Below, piece after piece: positions 17,036 to 24,932 of a DNA stretch of 45,133 bases. Position 1 is the stretch's first letter; each line of letters begins with the position of its first letter. A model generated the notes under the pieces. That model was not told where the DNA came from and did no database searches. It saw only the letters and a program-made list of their open reading frames with translations. The position numbers were made by a program, and so were the translations under genes. Source of the stretch: Candidatus Uhrbacteria bacterium (GTDB lineage Bacteria; Patescibacteriota; Patescibacteriia; UBA9934); the NCBI GenBank assembly GCA_018673485.1, contig JABHCP010000008.1, forward strand, positions 1 to 45,133, written 5' to 3'.

Positions 17036-17064
17036 AATTTAATACAAAAAACTCATTGTGTCAA
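17036..17064 (-). promoter_or_regulatory. promoter with overlapping operator-like inverted repeat
   Basis: Minus strand: TTGACA (17064-17059), 17-base spacer, TAAATT (17041-17036). The -35 lies inside CTCATTG-TGT-CAATGAG (17052-17068), a 7-bp dyad that could bind a regulator. Confidence 0.6.
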
Positions 17065-17120
17065 TGAGTGTACTGTGAGACAAAAAAACGTCAATTGATG
17101 ACGATTTAATCAAAATAACG

Positions 17121-17158
17121 GCGACCTCCCCTAGCCCCTCCTTGGGAAGGAGGGGGAA
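17121..17158. repeat. dispersed GC-rich repeat, intergenic copy
   Basis: CTCCCCTAGCCCCTCC and GGAAGGAGGGGGAA form a hairpin of the same family found in dnaX and before dnaK. It abuts the stop codon of the 17159 gene. Confidence 0.7.
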
Positions 17159-17689
17159 TTAAGTCTCACCGCGTATCAAAACCATTAGGCTAACTGGAAC
17201 CAATGCCCAGACGGTTATTTGAATATCGCCTATAAATGCGGATCGAACTAGTGGTGAAAAATTTGCTGCCATTTCTTCACCGACAAAGCTAGCGATAATC
17301 ACAAGTATAAGTCCGGAAATTCCAATACAGAATGTGGCCGACTCCAGTCCGGTTGGTACGATGTAGGGTTCAAAAAAGCCATTTGATTTAAGAACAAAGA
17401 ACACAATCAAAAGTATTGCGAAAAATACAATCGTAGAGGCAATCCCAGCGTCAGTCTCTATCAAACCTTCAAGCCAAGCAATGTAAGGCACAAACGCCAT
17501 CACAAATCCTGCAACGTAAACTGAAACCAAGAGCGGAACAATGTAATCCTTCCCCAGCGTAAACCCGTACGCGCAGACTAAAATTATCACACCAATCACA
17601 ACCAAAGCATCCCACGTAAAGTACGACGTGTTTTGCACAAATTCTGTGACCCCTTCAATGGAGTCAATATCCAAAAAATCCTCCTGCAT
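17159..17689 (-). CDS. polytopic membrane protein, unknown
   Basis: About 176 residues from ATG 17689, with roughly five hydrophobic segments (DALVVIGVIILVCAYG, IVPLLVSVYVAGFVMAF, IASTIVFFAILLIVFFVL, ATFCIGISGLILVIIASF and VWALVPVSLMVL). No transporter motif is recognisable. An extended -10 TGGTATAAT ends 7 bases before the ATG, so the mRNA may be leaderless. Immediately after the ATG comes CAGGAGG, which could instead serve a TTG start at 17674 (LDIDSIEG). Confidence 0.65.
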   Translation of the reverse strand: MQEDFLDIDSIEGVTEFVQNTSYFTWDALVVIGVIILVCAYGFTLGKDYIVPLLVSVYVAGFVMAFVPYIAWLEGLIETDAGIASTIVFFAILLIVFFVLKSNGFFEPYIVPTGLESATFCIGISGLILVIIASFVGEEMAANFSPLVRSAFIGDIQITVWALVPVSLMVLIRGET

Positions 17690-17695
17690 ATATTT

Positions 17696-17704
17696 ATTAT
17701 ACCA
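17696..17704 (-). promoter_or_regulatory. extended -10 promoter giving a leaderless transcript
   Basis: Minus strand TGGTATAAT with the hexamer at 17701-17696. The expected start falls at about 17689, the A of the ATG. It is divergent from the promoter at 17708-17735. Confidence 0.55.
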
Positions 17705-17707
17705 GAA

Positions 17708-17735
17708 TTGACGCAAAATTTATAAATGGTACGAT
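17708..17735 (+). promoter_or_regulatory. promoter of the 17765 orphan gene
   Basis: TTGACG (17708-17713), 16-base spacer, TACGAT (17730-17735), followed by AGGAGG at 17755-17760. Confidence 0.6.
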
Positions 17736-17764
17736 CACCGAGCACCCCATACTCAGGAGGAATG

Positions 17765-18337
17765 ATGTCGACAGCTGCAAATATTCGCGACAAGATCCTT
17801 CCAGAGATTGGGGATCACATGTACCTTATCGGGAGCTCGATCGCAACGCTCAAAGCAGAAATCGAACTTATTAAAGGTATCGGCTTTGAAGGTGACTCGT
17901 TTGTAGTGCAAAGACAAAGTCTTGTAAAATTGCACATCGGTTCAAGGATGATACTACGCACGCTACGCCACATTGCCAGACGTTGCCGAAGGGACACCGT
18001 CTTTGACGTACTTGTCGCCGAATCGAACCTACCTAGCTACAATCCTGAGTTCACCACAGCTACAATATGGAAAATGGTGGCACATACGTTAAACGGTGCT
18101 CTCTATAATACGGGCGAGCAACGGATGTCCAAAGCCCTCAATGAGGTGCTCACCCCCGCTACATTATTTGCTGATGCCCTACAAGTTCAATCAAGCGTAT
18201 GTATCGGCATGCAATACGCTGCCATCGATACCTCTGAGTTGCAGACCATCGAAAACGCATTCGAACTACTTGAAGAGCAAGTCGGCATGCTATGGGACCT
18301 TTTCATGGCTCTGCACGACACGATCTCGACCCACTAA
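17765..18337 (+). CDS. GC-rich orphan helical protein (190 aa)
   Basis: The start at 17765 (MSTAANIRDK) fits the AGGAGG at 17755-17760 better than the adjacent ATG at 17762. The product is soluble and nearly all helical, with two cysteines late in the chain, and no family I recognise. Internal similarity is weak. It is a single gene with its own promoter and a hairpin after the stop, GC-rich relative to dnaJ and the membrane-protein gene beside it. Confidence 0.7.
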   Translation: MSTAANIRDKILPEIGDHMYLIGSSIATLKAEIELIKGIGFEGDSFVVQRQSLVKLHIGSRMILRTLRHIARRCRRDTVFDVLVAESNLPSYNPEFTTATIWKMVAHTLNGALYNTGEQRMSKALNEVLTPATLFADALQVQSSVCIGMQYAAIDTSELQTIENAFELLEEQVGMLWDLFMALHDTISTH

Positions 18338-18340
18338 CGT

Positions 18341-18373
18341 CCACGGCCCAACCAGGTCGTGGCTTTCGCTTTA
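18341..18373 (+). terminator. weak terminator after the 17765 gene
   Basis: CCACG and CGTGG pair across a 12-base interval, followed by CTTTCGCTTT. Confidence 0.4.
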
Positions 18374-18397
18374 TTGAGAATCATCACGCAAACGCAA

Positions 18398-18421
18398 AAC
18401 CCAGGCTCTCATGCCTGGGTT
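18398..18421. terminator. intrinsic terminator between converging genes
   Basis: AACCCAGGC and GCCTGGGTT form a 9-bp stem with a 6-base loop. On the minus strand TTTTGCGTTT follows, serving dnaJ. Confidence 0.8.
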
Positions 18422-18435
18422 ATTGCTTTGTAAAT

Positions 18436-19503
18436 TTATTTCTCGTTCAAATCTAGATCTTCCAATAGTTTCTTCTGGTTACGAGTAACCTTCTTCGGTG
18501 TTACCACCAGCATGACCACAATCATATCTCCACGTCCTCGTGCTTTTGGAACACCCTTACCTCGCAGTCTGAGTTTATCACCACTTTGCGTTCCTGCTGG
18601 AACCTTGAGCTTTACTTTACCTTCAAGTGTCTCAACTTCGACCTCATCACCGAGTGCAGCCTGCGTGAATCCAATTTTGTGATTTGTGAATATATGCTCG
18701 CCAACACGCTCAAAGCGTGGATCTGTCTTTACATATAAAACTACGTATAGATCTCCCGCAACACCAGATGCGCCGATTGACTCACCCTGACCACGAACAC
18801 GGATCTTCATTCCGTTTTCTACTCCTGCCGGCACATCAACACGCAATGACTTCTTTCCATATTCCATTCCGCTACCGTCACATGTTGAACACTTTTTCTC
18901 TGGAGTCTCACCCTGACCAGTGCAAGACTCGCACGCAACGCGTGATCTGATTGCGCCTAAAATAGTTTGTTGCATTTTCTCCTGCACTCCAGAGCCTGAA
19001 CACGTAGTACACGTCTTCATAGAGCTCCCAGGCTCCGCACCAAGTCCGCCACAACGTTCACAACCATTATTCTTTGAAACCTGAATCTCCTTTTCAACTC
19101 CAAACACAGCTTCCTTAAAACTCAACTGCATATCAACTTGAATGTGCGACCCCTGTGCCTGACGAGTCCTTCTGTCACCTCCGCCAAACATTCCAGAAAA
19201 CATATCACCCAAATCTTCAAAGTTAACTCCCTGGCCACCAAAACCTTGTCCGCCGCCAGAGAAACCCCCAAATCCTCCACCACCACCGCCTGCTTGATCA
19301 AAAGAACTACCAAACTGATCATACTGCGACCGCTTAGTCTCATCTGAAAGCACCTGATAGGCCTCATTCACCTCCTTAAACTTCTCCTGATCCCCACCCT
19401 TATCCGGATGATGCTCATGAGCCAACTTCCGAAAAGCCTTCTTAACCTCATCCTTCGAAGCACCCTTCTCAACGTTTAATGTATTGTAGTAGTCTTTGCT
19501 CAT
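18436..19503 (-). CDS. dnaJ: chaperone DnaJ
   Basis: 355 residues. The J domain carries HPD at residues 32-34. A Gly-rich segment follows, then four zinc motifs: CERCGGLG, CTTCSGSG, CESCTGQG and CSTCDGSG, and the C-terminal substrate-binding domains ending before a short helix. It stimulates DnaK ATPase and delivers unfolded clients. It lies on the same strand as dnaK but three small genes and several palindromes separate them, so it may have its own transcription. Confidence 0.97.
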   Translation of the reverse strand: MSKDYYNTLNVEKGASKDEVKKAFRKLAHEHHPDKGGDQEKFKEVNEAYQVLSDETKRSQYDQFGSSFDQAGGGGGGFGGFSGGGQGFGGQGVNFEDLGDMFSGMFGGGDRRTRQAQGSHIQVDMQLSFKEAVFGVEKEIQVSKNNGCERCGGLGAEPGSSMKTCTTCSGSGVQEKMQQTILGAIRSRVACESCTGQGETPEKKCSTCDGSGMEYGKKSLRVDVPAGVENGMKIRVRGQGESIGASGVAGDLYVVLYVKTDPRFERVGEHIFTNHKIGFTQAALGDEVEVETLEGKVKLKVPAGTQSGDKLRLRGKGVPKARGRGDMIVVMLVVTPKKVTRNQKKLLEDLDLNEK

Positions 19504-19505
19504 AG

Positions 19506-19997
19506 CTACTTCTGTGACCTCTTTTGTTTTCTGAAACTGAAGAATTTAATAATAGAATAAATTGCGAATGTCCAAAATAATGTTGGCAATGTGATCATCA
19601 ACAAACCAATTATGTATAAATTTCCTACCCAAAATACATAAACATTCTCTGGATTTTGAATAACCCAATCTACCCACGGTCGCGCGATTTCAATAATATC
19701 AATATTCAATACCGAATTAATTGCTGCAAATGCAATCGCAAGCGGAATAATTGTAATTAAATTCCAAATTAGATTTGAAGGACCAACCCATGTAAGCCAA
19801 AAGATCATATTCGATGACCCTGGCATTGAACCCGCAAACTGAGGGATACCTAAAAGTAATACTGAGTACAAAGCCGATATAACAAGGCAGACGATCAATA
19901 CCTTAAAAAGCAGGGCTCTATTCAGTCTACCACTCTCACCACGCAACTGAAACGCCCATGGTAAAAATTTTGTATTATCTAATTTATTCATAATCAT
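19506..19997 (-). CDS. membrane protein, unknown (163 aa)
   Basis: About four hydrophobic segments (VLIVCLVISALYSVLLLG, IWNLITIIPLAIAFAAI, FWVGNLYIIGLLMITL, LFWTFAIYSIIKFF) with a positive C-terminus FRKQKRSQK. I do not recognise a family. It ends 3 bases before dnaJ, implying cotranscription. The start may be at 19997 or, two codons later, 19991. Confidence 0.65.
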   Translation of the reverse strand: MIMNKLDNTKFLPWAFQLRGESGRLNRALLFKVLIVCLVISALYSVLLLGIPQFAGSMPGSSNMIFWLTWVGPSNLIWNLITIIPLAIAFAAINSVLNIDIIEIARPWVDWVIQNPENVYVFWVGNLYIIGLLMITLPTLFWTFAIYSIIKFFSFRKQKRSQK

Positions 19998-20043
19998 CGC
20001 AATTACATTTTTAATTTTTACTCATATTCGTTGACCATTTCAG

Positions 20044-20089
20044 CATTTATTACACATCTGAGTCGATCGACTCAGATGTGTAATAAATG
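20044..20089. repeat. 46-bp perfect palindrome, arm type A
   Basis: Arms of 23 bases meet at CGATCG. The inner 40 bases recur exactly at 28275-28314. It lies upstream of the 19506 gene. Confidence 0.9.
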
Positions 20090-20115
20090 TCTTAAACACA
20101 GGTCTTCACATCGGA

Positions 20116-20155
20116 TGACTTCACATAAGGTCCGATCGGACCTTATGTGAAGTCA
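20116..20155. repeat. 40-bp perfect palindrome, arm type B
   Basis: Centre GGTCCGATCGGACC, arms of 20 bases without mismatch. The centre and part of the arms resemble those at 44950-44993 and 13414-13455. Confidence 0.9.
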
Positions 20156-20237
20156 CTTCGTTATTTTAAAATCTCTATTTACTGCCTTTCTTACTTAAGG
20201 TTAGACACTTATCTGCACAATTCTTACACTATCAAAC

Positions 20238-20273
20238 TTTTCATTCCATGTTCGATCGAACATGGAATGAAAA
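20238..20273. repeat. 36-bp perfect palindrome, arm type C
   Basis: Centre GTTCGATCGAAC, arms of 18 bases. The same palindrome, 4 bases longer, occurs at 28316-28355, again close to a type A copy. It directly abuts the stop of the 20274 gene. Confidence 0.9.
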
Positions 20274-20483
20274 CTATTTCAGAAATGTTTTTTTCTCACT
20301 TTTCTCCACAATCTTCGCCTTAGCGTCGATTATCTTTTCTTTTCCTTTAGTCTCCACCTTCTTCCAAATCCAATTCCGAACGACCTTTAGGCTAAGAAGC
20401 CACATTGCGAATGATCCGATCGGAACCGCGATTCGCAGAAGAATACTCCTCTTTTGTTTTTCTTTCTTATTGAACATATGCAT
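20274..20483 (-). CDS. small membrane protein (69 aa)
   Basis: One hydrophobic segment (RIAVPIGSFAMWLLSLKVV) between a basic N-terminus and a Lys-rich helical tail (IIDAKAKIVEKSEKK). ATGs at 20483 and 20477 are possible. It follows the VWC-like gene by 18 bases on the same strand. Function is unknown. Confidence 0.55.
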   Translation of the reverse strand: MHMFNKKEKQKRSILLRIAVPIGSFAMWLLSLKVVRNWIWKKVETKGKEKIIDAKAKIVEKSEKKTFLK

Positions 20484-20500
20484 GGGGTTAATTGGGATTA

Positions 20501-20851
20501 CTAAAAATCACAAGCCTTTTCTGTACAAATCCATTCACTCCCCACATTACATGAGCACCAATTACATCCGTCAAAATACTCGTCACCTTCGTAATATGTC
20601 TCACCATCCGCTTCACAAGTTGTGAAATCACTCAAAGACGGTATGAACTGCTGGTTAAGCGCATCAAGATCAGAAGTATCAATAATTTCTGAATCATCAA
20701 AGTCTTCAATAAAGTCACCAAACTGCTCCATAAGCTGATCAGCCTCACGCTCTATCTGATACCCAAGGTACCAACGTCCAGCAAACCAACCAATAACTAA
20801 CGCAACAAGAACCAATAAAGCAACGGCAGCAACATGTGTCTGTTTATTCAT
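20501..20851 (-). CDS. membrane-anchored protein with VWC/pacifastin-like Cys domain
   Basis: 116 residues from ATG 20851 (MNKQTHVAAVAL). One N-terminal membrane anchor (VALLVLVALVIGWFAG) precedes an acidic stalk and a small domain with six cysteines in a C-x(n)-C-x2-C-x-C-x6-C-x4-C order: EADGETYYEGDEYFDGC then NWCSC then WICTEKAC. This resembles von Willebrand C or pacifastin repeats, which are disulfide-bonded and extracellular. A longer frame to 20959 would include translated repeat DNA and is unlikely. Confidence 0.65.
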   Translation of the reverse strand: MNKQTHVAAVALLVLVALVIGWFAGRWYLGYQIEREADQLMEQFGDFIEDFDDSEIIDTSDLDALNQQFIPSLSDFTTCEADGETYYEGDEYFDGCNWCSCNVGSEWICTEKACDF

Positions 20852-20883
20852 ATTTGAGTTTATGATTTTATTATCAACTTCGA

Positions 20884-20945
20884 CGGCACCCCCCCCTATC
20901 TCCCCCTTGCCTGCCTGCCGGCGAGGCGGGGGAAAGGGGAGGACC
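20884..20945. repeat. dispersed GC-rich repeat, intergenic copy
   Basis: The C-rich arm CCCCCCTATCTCCCCCTTG and the G-rich arm GCGGGGGAAAGGGGAGG flank a CCTGCCTGCCGGCGAGG core. It belongs to the family also found in dnaX. Confidence 0.65.
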
Positions 20946-20967
20946 CAAATCGAATTCAATCTAGTCT

Positions 20968-21001
20968 CCCCTCCTCTTTTAAGGAGGGGCTGGGGGTGGT
21001 T
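20968..21001. repeat. dispersed GC-rich repeat after dnaK
   Basis: CTCCCCTCCT and AGGAGGGGCT pair, followed by GGGGGTGG. It lies just past the dnaK stop and may act as its terminator. Confidence 0.6.
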
Positions 21002-21007
21002 ATTTGT

Positions 21008-22948
21008 TTATAGATTAGCTTCCGATCCCTGATCACCTTCATCCTTCTTCTCCTCTTCCTTAACCTCCTCAAAGTCTGCGTCTTTTACGTCTTCACCTTC
21101 TGGCTTTGCGTCAGATCCTTCGGCAGCACTTTGAGCTTCGGCTGCTTGGTCGGCTTGGTACATTTTTGCGCCTACTTCTTGTGCGATCTTTGAGAGCTCT
21201 TCTGATACTGCTTTGATTTTGTCTGTGTCTTCGCTGTCTTTTACGTCCTTAAGTGCGTCAATCTTTTCTTGCACCTGTTTTGCTTCAGCTTCGTCGATTT
21301 TATCTTTACCATCAATAAGCATCTTTTCTGCAGTATACACCATGGTGTCAGCGACGTTTCTAATCTCAACGCCCTCTTTTTTCTTCTTGTCCTCGTCAGC
21401 GTGCACTTCTGCATCTTGTTTCATCTTTTCAACTTCATCGTCAGACAATCCTGATGATGCTTGGATTGTAATTTTTTGTTCTTTACCAGTTCCCTTGTCC
21501 TTTGCAGAAACATTAAGGATTCCGTTAGCATCGATATCGAAGCTTACCTCAACCTGTGGGATTCCTCGTGGTGCTGGTGGGATTCCGTCGAGCATGAATC
21601 GTCCTAGAACCTTGTTGTCTGCCGCCATCTGCCGTTCACCTTGGTGAACTTTAATTTCAACTGAAGGCTGGCTATCCGCTGCTGTTGAGAAAATTTGGCT
21701 CTTAGTTGTTGGAATAGTTGTGTTGCGTTCGATAAGTTTTGTGAATACTCCACCCATTGTTTCGATACCAAGTGAGAGCGGTGTTACGTCGAGCAATAGA
21801 ACGTCCTTAACATCACCTTGCAAAACTCCAGCCTGAATCGCTGCACCCATGGCAACAACTTCGTCTGGGTTAACTGTTGCATTTGGCTTCTTACCAAAGA
21901 ATTCTTCCACCTTCTTGGTGATAATCGGCATTCGTGTCATTCCTCCGACCAAGATAATCTCCTCGATCTCTGAGGTCTGCAACTTTGCATCGCCAAGCGC
22001 TTGCTTAACTGGTTCAAGGGTCTTCTCCACAAGCGGCATGATTAGCTCCTCAAGCTTTGCTCGAGTTAGCGTCATTACCAAGTGCTTTGGTCCTTCAGCG
22101 CCGGATGTGATGAATGGTTGATTGATCTCAGTCTGCGCTGCTGTGGATAACTCAATCTTTGCACGCTCTGCTGCGTCTTTCACGCGCTGCATTGCCAAAG
22201 GGTCACCAGCAAGGTCTACTCCTTCTTGAGCTTTGAATTCTCTAGTAATCCAATCAATTACCGCTTTGTCAAAGTCATCCCCTCCAAGGTGAGTGTCACC
22301 ATTTGTTGAAAGAACCTCAACTGTGTTCTCTGAAACATCAAGCACTGAAACGTCGAACGTTCCACCACCCAAGTCATATACCAAAACCTGCTGACCAACC
22401 TTTTTATCAAATCCGTAAGCAAGTGCAGCTGCAGTTGGCTCGTTAATAATTCGCAAAACCTTCAGTCCTGCAATCTCACCCGCATCTTTGGTCGCCTGAC
22501 GCTGAGCGTCATCAAAGTATGCTGGAACAGTAATCACAGCCTCGGTGATAGTTTCACCAGTCTTCTCCTCAGCATCAGCTTTCATCTTTTGCAAAACCAT
22601 AGCTCCAATCTGCTGAGGTGTGTACTCCTCATCTCCCATCTTGATTCCAACACCTTCACCACGTGCGACAATCTCGTAAGGCATGTGCTCCATATCATAC
22701 TTAATCTCATCGTCGTTAAACCGACGACCGATCAATCGCTTAATAGAATAAAGTGTGTTCTTTGGATTGGTAACTGCCTGACGCTTTGCCGGAGTTCCAG
22801 CCAAACGCTCCGCATTCTTTGTAAGTGCCACCATTGAAGGTGTTGTTCGTGACCCTTCCTTATTCTCCAAGATCTTTGGCGATCCACCCTCCATCACAGC
22901 CATAGCTGAGTTAGTAGTCCCTAAATCTATTCCTAATATTTTTGACAT
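21008..22948 (-). CDS. dnaK: chaperone DnaK (Hsp70)
   Basis: 646 residues from ATG 22948 ([16 protein letters not shown]). The ATPase domain shows phosphate loops GIDLGTTNS and [15 protein letters not shown], and [10 protein letters not shown]. The linker [15 protein letters not shown] is present, as are the substrate domain and an acidic Ala/Glu-rich tail ending in EANL. It is third in the hrcA-grpE-dnaK run and should be under CIRCE control. A longer frame from 22969 adds MGANQNI and is less likely. Confidence 0.98.
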   Translation of the reverse strand: MSKILGIDLGTTNSAMAVMEGGSPKILENKEGSRTTPSMVALTKNAERLAGTPAKRQAVTNPKNTLYSIKRLIGRRFNDDEIKYDMEHMPYEIVARGEGVGIKMGDEEYTPQQIGAMVLQKMKADAEEKTGETITEAVITVPAYFDDAQRQATKDAGEIAGLKVLRIINEPTAAALAYGFDKKVGQQVLVYDLGGGTFDVSVLDVSENTVEVLSTNGDTHLGGDDFDKAVIDWITREFKAQEGVDLAGDPLAMQRVKDAAERAKIELSTAAQTEINQPFITSGAEGPKHLVMTLTRAKLEELIMPLVEKTLEPVKQALGDAKLQTSEIEEIILVGGMTRMPIITKKVEEFFGKKPNATVNPDEVVAMGAAIQAGVLQGDVKDVLLLDVTPLSLGIETMGGVFTKLIERNTTIPTTKSQIFSTAADSQPSVEIKVHQGERQMAADNKVLGRFMLDGIPPAPRGIPQVEVSFDIDANGILNVSAKDKGTGKEQKITIQASSGLSDDEVEKMKQDAEVHADEDKKKKEGVEIRNVADTMVYTAEKMLIDGKDKIDEAEAKQVQEKIDALKDVKDSEDTDKIKAVSEELSKIAQEVGAKMYQADQAAEAQSAAEGSDAKPEGEDVKDADFEEVKEEEKKDEGDQGSEANL

Positions 22949-22993
22949 AATGTTTTGGTTAGCACCCATCCCGAGGAGCCCAAAGGCGACGAG

Positions 22994-23048
22994 GGATCCC
23001 GCTGTTTACGTCGACGTTCGATCGAACGTTGAGCAATTTACGGGATCC
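22994..23048. repeat. nested hairpin between grpE and dnaK
   Basis: GGATCCCG (22994-23001) pairs with CGGGATCC (23041-23048), and inside is a 16-bp palindrome ACGTTCGATCGAACGT (23014-23029) centred on CGATCG. It may terminate or process the operon mRNA, or insulate dnaK. Confidence 0.6.
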
Positions 23049-23103
23049 TTCGGCCCGTAGGACGGACCTCTGGATCGTTGATTGTATTTTGTTATTTTAT
23101 TTA

Positions 23104-23628
23104 TTATTTTAATTTATTTACTATCACCTTAGCTGGTCTCAACACACGTTCTCCTATTTTCCATCCGGTTTGTTGAACTTCGATAATCTCACTTGGACTT
23201 CGATCTTCTTCTTCACGCTCTTCAACTGCTTCGTGCAAGCTCAGATCGAATTCAATCGAAGTGTCTATCTTTTCAAGTCCCATTTCATCAAGCACATCTT
23301 CGAACTGTTTTTTGATGAAGGTGACGCCTTGCAACCATGTTTCGAGCGACTTATCCTTCGATACATCGGGCGCGTGGTTCACTGCCTGGTCGAAGTTATC
23401 CATCACGGGCAATAGGTTGAAGACTAGTTCGATCTTGATTTGATCTCGATTATAAGACTTGGTCTTATCAATGTCGGCCTTCATATTCTCGTAATCAGCC
23501 AGTGCACGTTTCCACCCAGACAGATACTCCACGCACTTCTCGCACTCGCTAGTCTCACCATCTCGAACGGAGTGAGAGATCTTCTTACTTTCATCTTTCA
23601 ACTTTTCACTTTTGTCTTTCTTTTTCAT
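23104..23628 (-). CDS. grpE: nucleotide exchange factor GrpE
   Basis: 174 residues: a disordered Lys/Glu N-terminus, a long coiled coil (LADYENMKADIDKTKSYN), then the conserved LLPVMDNFDQAV, GVTFIKKQFEDVLDEMGLEKI and the beta domain ending TGWKIGERVLRPAKVIV. The N-terminal segment SHSVRDGETSE is encoded by a dispersed repeat (23560-23590). It resets DnaK by ADP release. It begins 4 bases after hrcA stops. Confidence 0.95.
   Translation of the reverse strand: MKKKDKSEKLKDESKKISHSVRDGETSECEKCVEYLSGWKRALADYENMKADIDKTKSYNRDQIKIELVFNLLPVMDNFDQAVNHAPDVSKDKSLETWLQGVTFIKKQFEDVLDEMGLEKIDTSIEFDLSLHEAVEEREEEDRSPSEIIEVQQTGWKIGERVLRPAKVIVNKLK
23560..23590. repeat. dispersed AGATCTCTC/CGAGATGG repeat inside grpE
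   Basis: CCATCTCGAACGGAGTGAGAG followed by ATCTTCTTAC matches the copies near 14064 and 37101. It lies in the disordered N-terminus of GrpE, in frame. Confidence 0.5.
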
Positions 23629-23631
23629 AAT

Positions 23632-24327
23632 CTACACATCTAATATGTCTTTTGCCTGCTCAAGTAAGCAGATATTTTTTTCATAATTCATTCGCATTGG
23701 GCCAATCAGTCCAAGTGTTCCGATCATTCCATTTGGAAGTTTGTACTTAACCATCATGGTTGCGACTTGTTCTCCAAAAGGATTCTCTCCACCAATCCAT
23801 ATATTTACATCATCCTCGATGTCTCCGAATATATCCCGCAAAGTCTGGTCGATCCCATCGACAACGCTCGACAATGCACGCAGTGTTGCCACGTCACTGA
23901 ACTCGGGCTTATCAAAGAGTTTCGAGATTCCTGTGTAATGATTCCAGCCGGTGTCGAGTGATGCTACTGCAGTCTCACCTGAAAGTTTTGTAAGGCACTG
24001 CGCCATCTCACGAACTAGCTGACGGGGTGTTTGAGCAGACGAAACTGCTTGCTTCATCTTCAAACTTGTTTTATTTGTCCGCGCTCTGTTAACAAATGTC
24101 TCAAGATAAATTCTGTAACCTTCCTCAGTCGGAACCCGACCAGATGAAGTGTGGGGTTGCCTGAGCAATCCTTCTGATTCAAGCAGAACCATATCATTTC
24201 GAATGGTCGCCGGAGATACAGAAAACGCGTACTTGGAAACCAATATACGCGAAGCAACGGGTTGTGCTGTTTGCACATACTCCTCGACAATTGCTGACAA
24301 TATTTTGAGCTGACGTTCGTTTAACAC
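23632..24327 (-). CDS. hrcA: heat-inducible repressor HrcA, short form
   Basis: 231 residues from GTG 24327, against about 340 in typical HrcA. The N-terminal winged helix is clear (RQLKILSAIVEEYVQTAQPV, then SPATIRNDMVLLESEGLL and HTSSGRVPTEEGYR). A shortened GAF-like region with the dimer motif LPNGMIGTLGLIGPMRMNY closes the protein; the inserted dimerisation domain appears reduced. HrcA represses its own operon by binding CIRCE, kept active by chaperonin. A CIRCE-like operator lies 11 bases upstream. Confidence 0.9.
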   Translation of the reverse strand: MLNERQLKILSAIVEEYVQTAQPVASRILVSKYAFSVSPATIRNDMVLLESEGLLRQPHTSSGRVPTEEGYRIYLETFVNRARTNKTSLKMKQAVSSAQTPRQLVREMAQCLTKLSGETAVASLDTGWNHYTGISKLFDKPEFSDVATLRALSSVVDGIDQTLRDIFGDIEDDVNIWIGGENPFGEQVATMMVKYKLPNGMIGTLGLIGPMRMNYEKNICLLEQAKDILDV

Positions 24328-24337
24328 AGTAATAAAA

Positions 24338-24364
24338 TTAGCAGTCTATATTGTAGACTGCTAA
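24338..24364. promoter_or_regulatory. CIRCE-like operator
   Basis: TTAGCAGTC-N9-GACTGCTAA, a perfect 9-9-9 dyad. Canonical CIRCE is TTAGCACTC-N9-GAGTGCTAA; this copy has the same substitution on both arms. It overlaps the spacer and -10 of the hrcA promoter. Confidence 0.85.
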
Positions 24365-24378
24365 TTTCTTCATGTCAA
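24350..24378 (-). promoter_or_regulatory. hrcA-grpE-dnaK promoter
   Basis: Minus strand: TTGACA (24378-24373), 17-base spacer, TACAAT (24355-24350). The CIRCE-like operator covers the -10, as expected for HrcA repression. Confidence 0.85.
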
Positions 24379-24389
24379 GTTTTCTATGC

Positions 24390-24887
24390 TTATGCAGCCT
24401 TCTTCATCACAACCTCTCTTAGGTGCCCCTGTCCAAGAGCCTGATCAAGCTCGTCCATTGCACCGTAGAGCGTTGCTTCATCTTCATCTGATAACCCAGG
24501 CACATCTAATTCATTAAATTTATTTCTTGCATCATTATATGTTCTAGTGATCGCATCTTGATCGTCTCCACCTTCCGATACTAATCTTCGAACTCTTTCC
24601 AGAGCATGCATCGCAGCACCAAATTTTGGACTATCTTCTAAAGAGCTGGCAATCTCAGCCGCATTATCAACAGCAGACTCTCGCGCAACCCGATCCTCTC
24701 TTTCCTGACGTGCATTTTCTTCAGCCAACTCGCCCTCAGCATGCACGGTATGCTCATCAGATCCTAATTTTTCCTGAACTGAAGCCTCTGCTGCCCCCTC
24801 CGCTTTTGCGCGTTCTACTGGAGTACCTCCACTATCCCCAGAATGCATCTTTCGTCTTATTCTATCCATCATCGATTCTCTACCCAT
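24390..24887 (-). CDS. hypothetical acidic helical protein (165 aa)
   Basis: Starts MGRESMMDRIRRKM; ATG 24872 is an alternative. The chain is charged, Ala/Glu-rich and probably coiled or disordered, without Cys or membrane segments. It ends 11 bases before the hrcA -35. I do not recognise a family. Confidence 0.55.
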   Translation of the reverse strand: MGRESMMDRIRRKMHSGDSGGTPVERAKAEGAAEASVQEKLGSDEHTVHAEGELAEENARQEREDRVARESAVDNAAEIASSLEDSPKFGAAMHALERVRRLVSEGGDDQDAITRTYNDARNKFNELDVPGLSDEDEATLYGAMDELDQALGQGHLREVVMKKAA

Positions 24888-24932
24888 ATAATCTATATTA
24901 ATACTTTTCTTGATCTTATCACAAAGATCGCA

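Noticed and set aside
20852-20959. N-terminal extension of the VWC-like protein
   Set aside because: It would translate a dispersed GC-rich repeat and places 36 hydrophilic residues before a membrane anchor; the inner ATG is the normal start.
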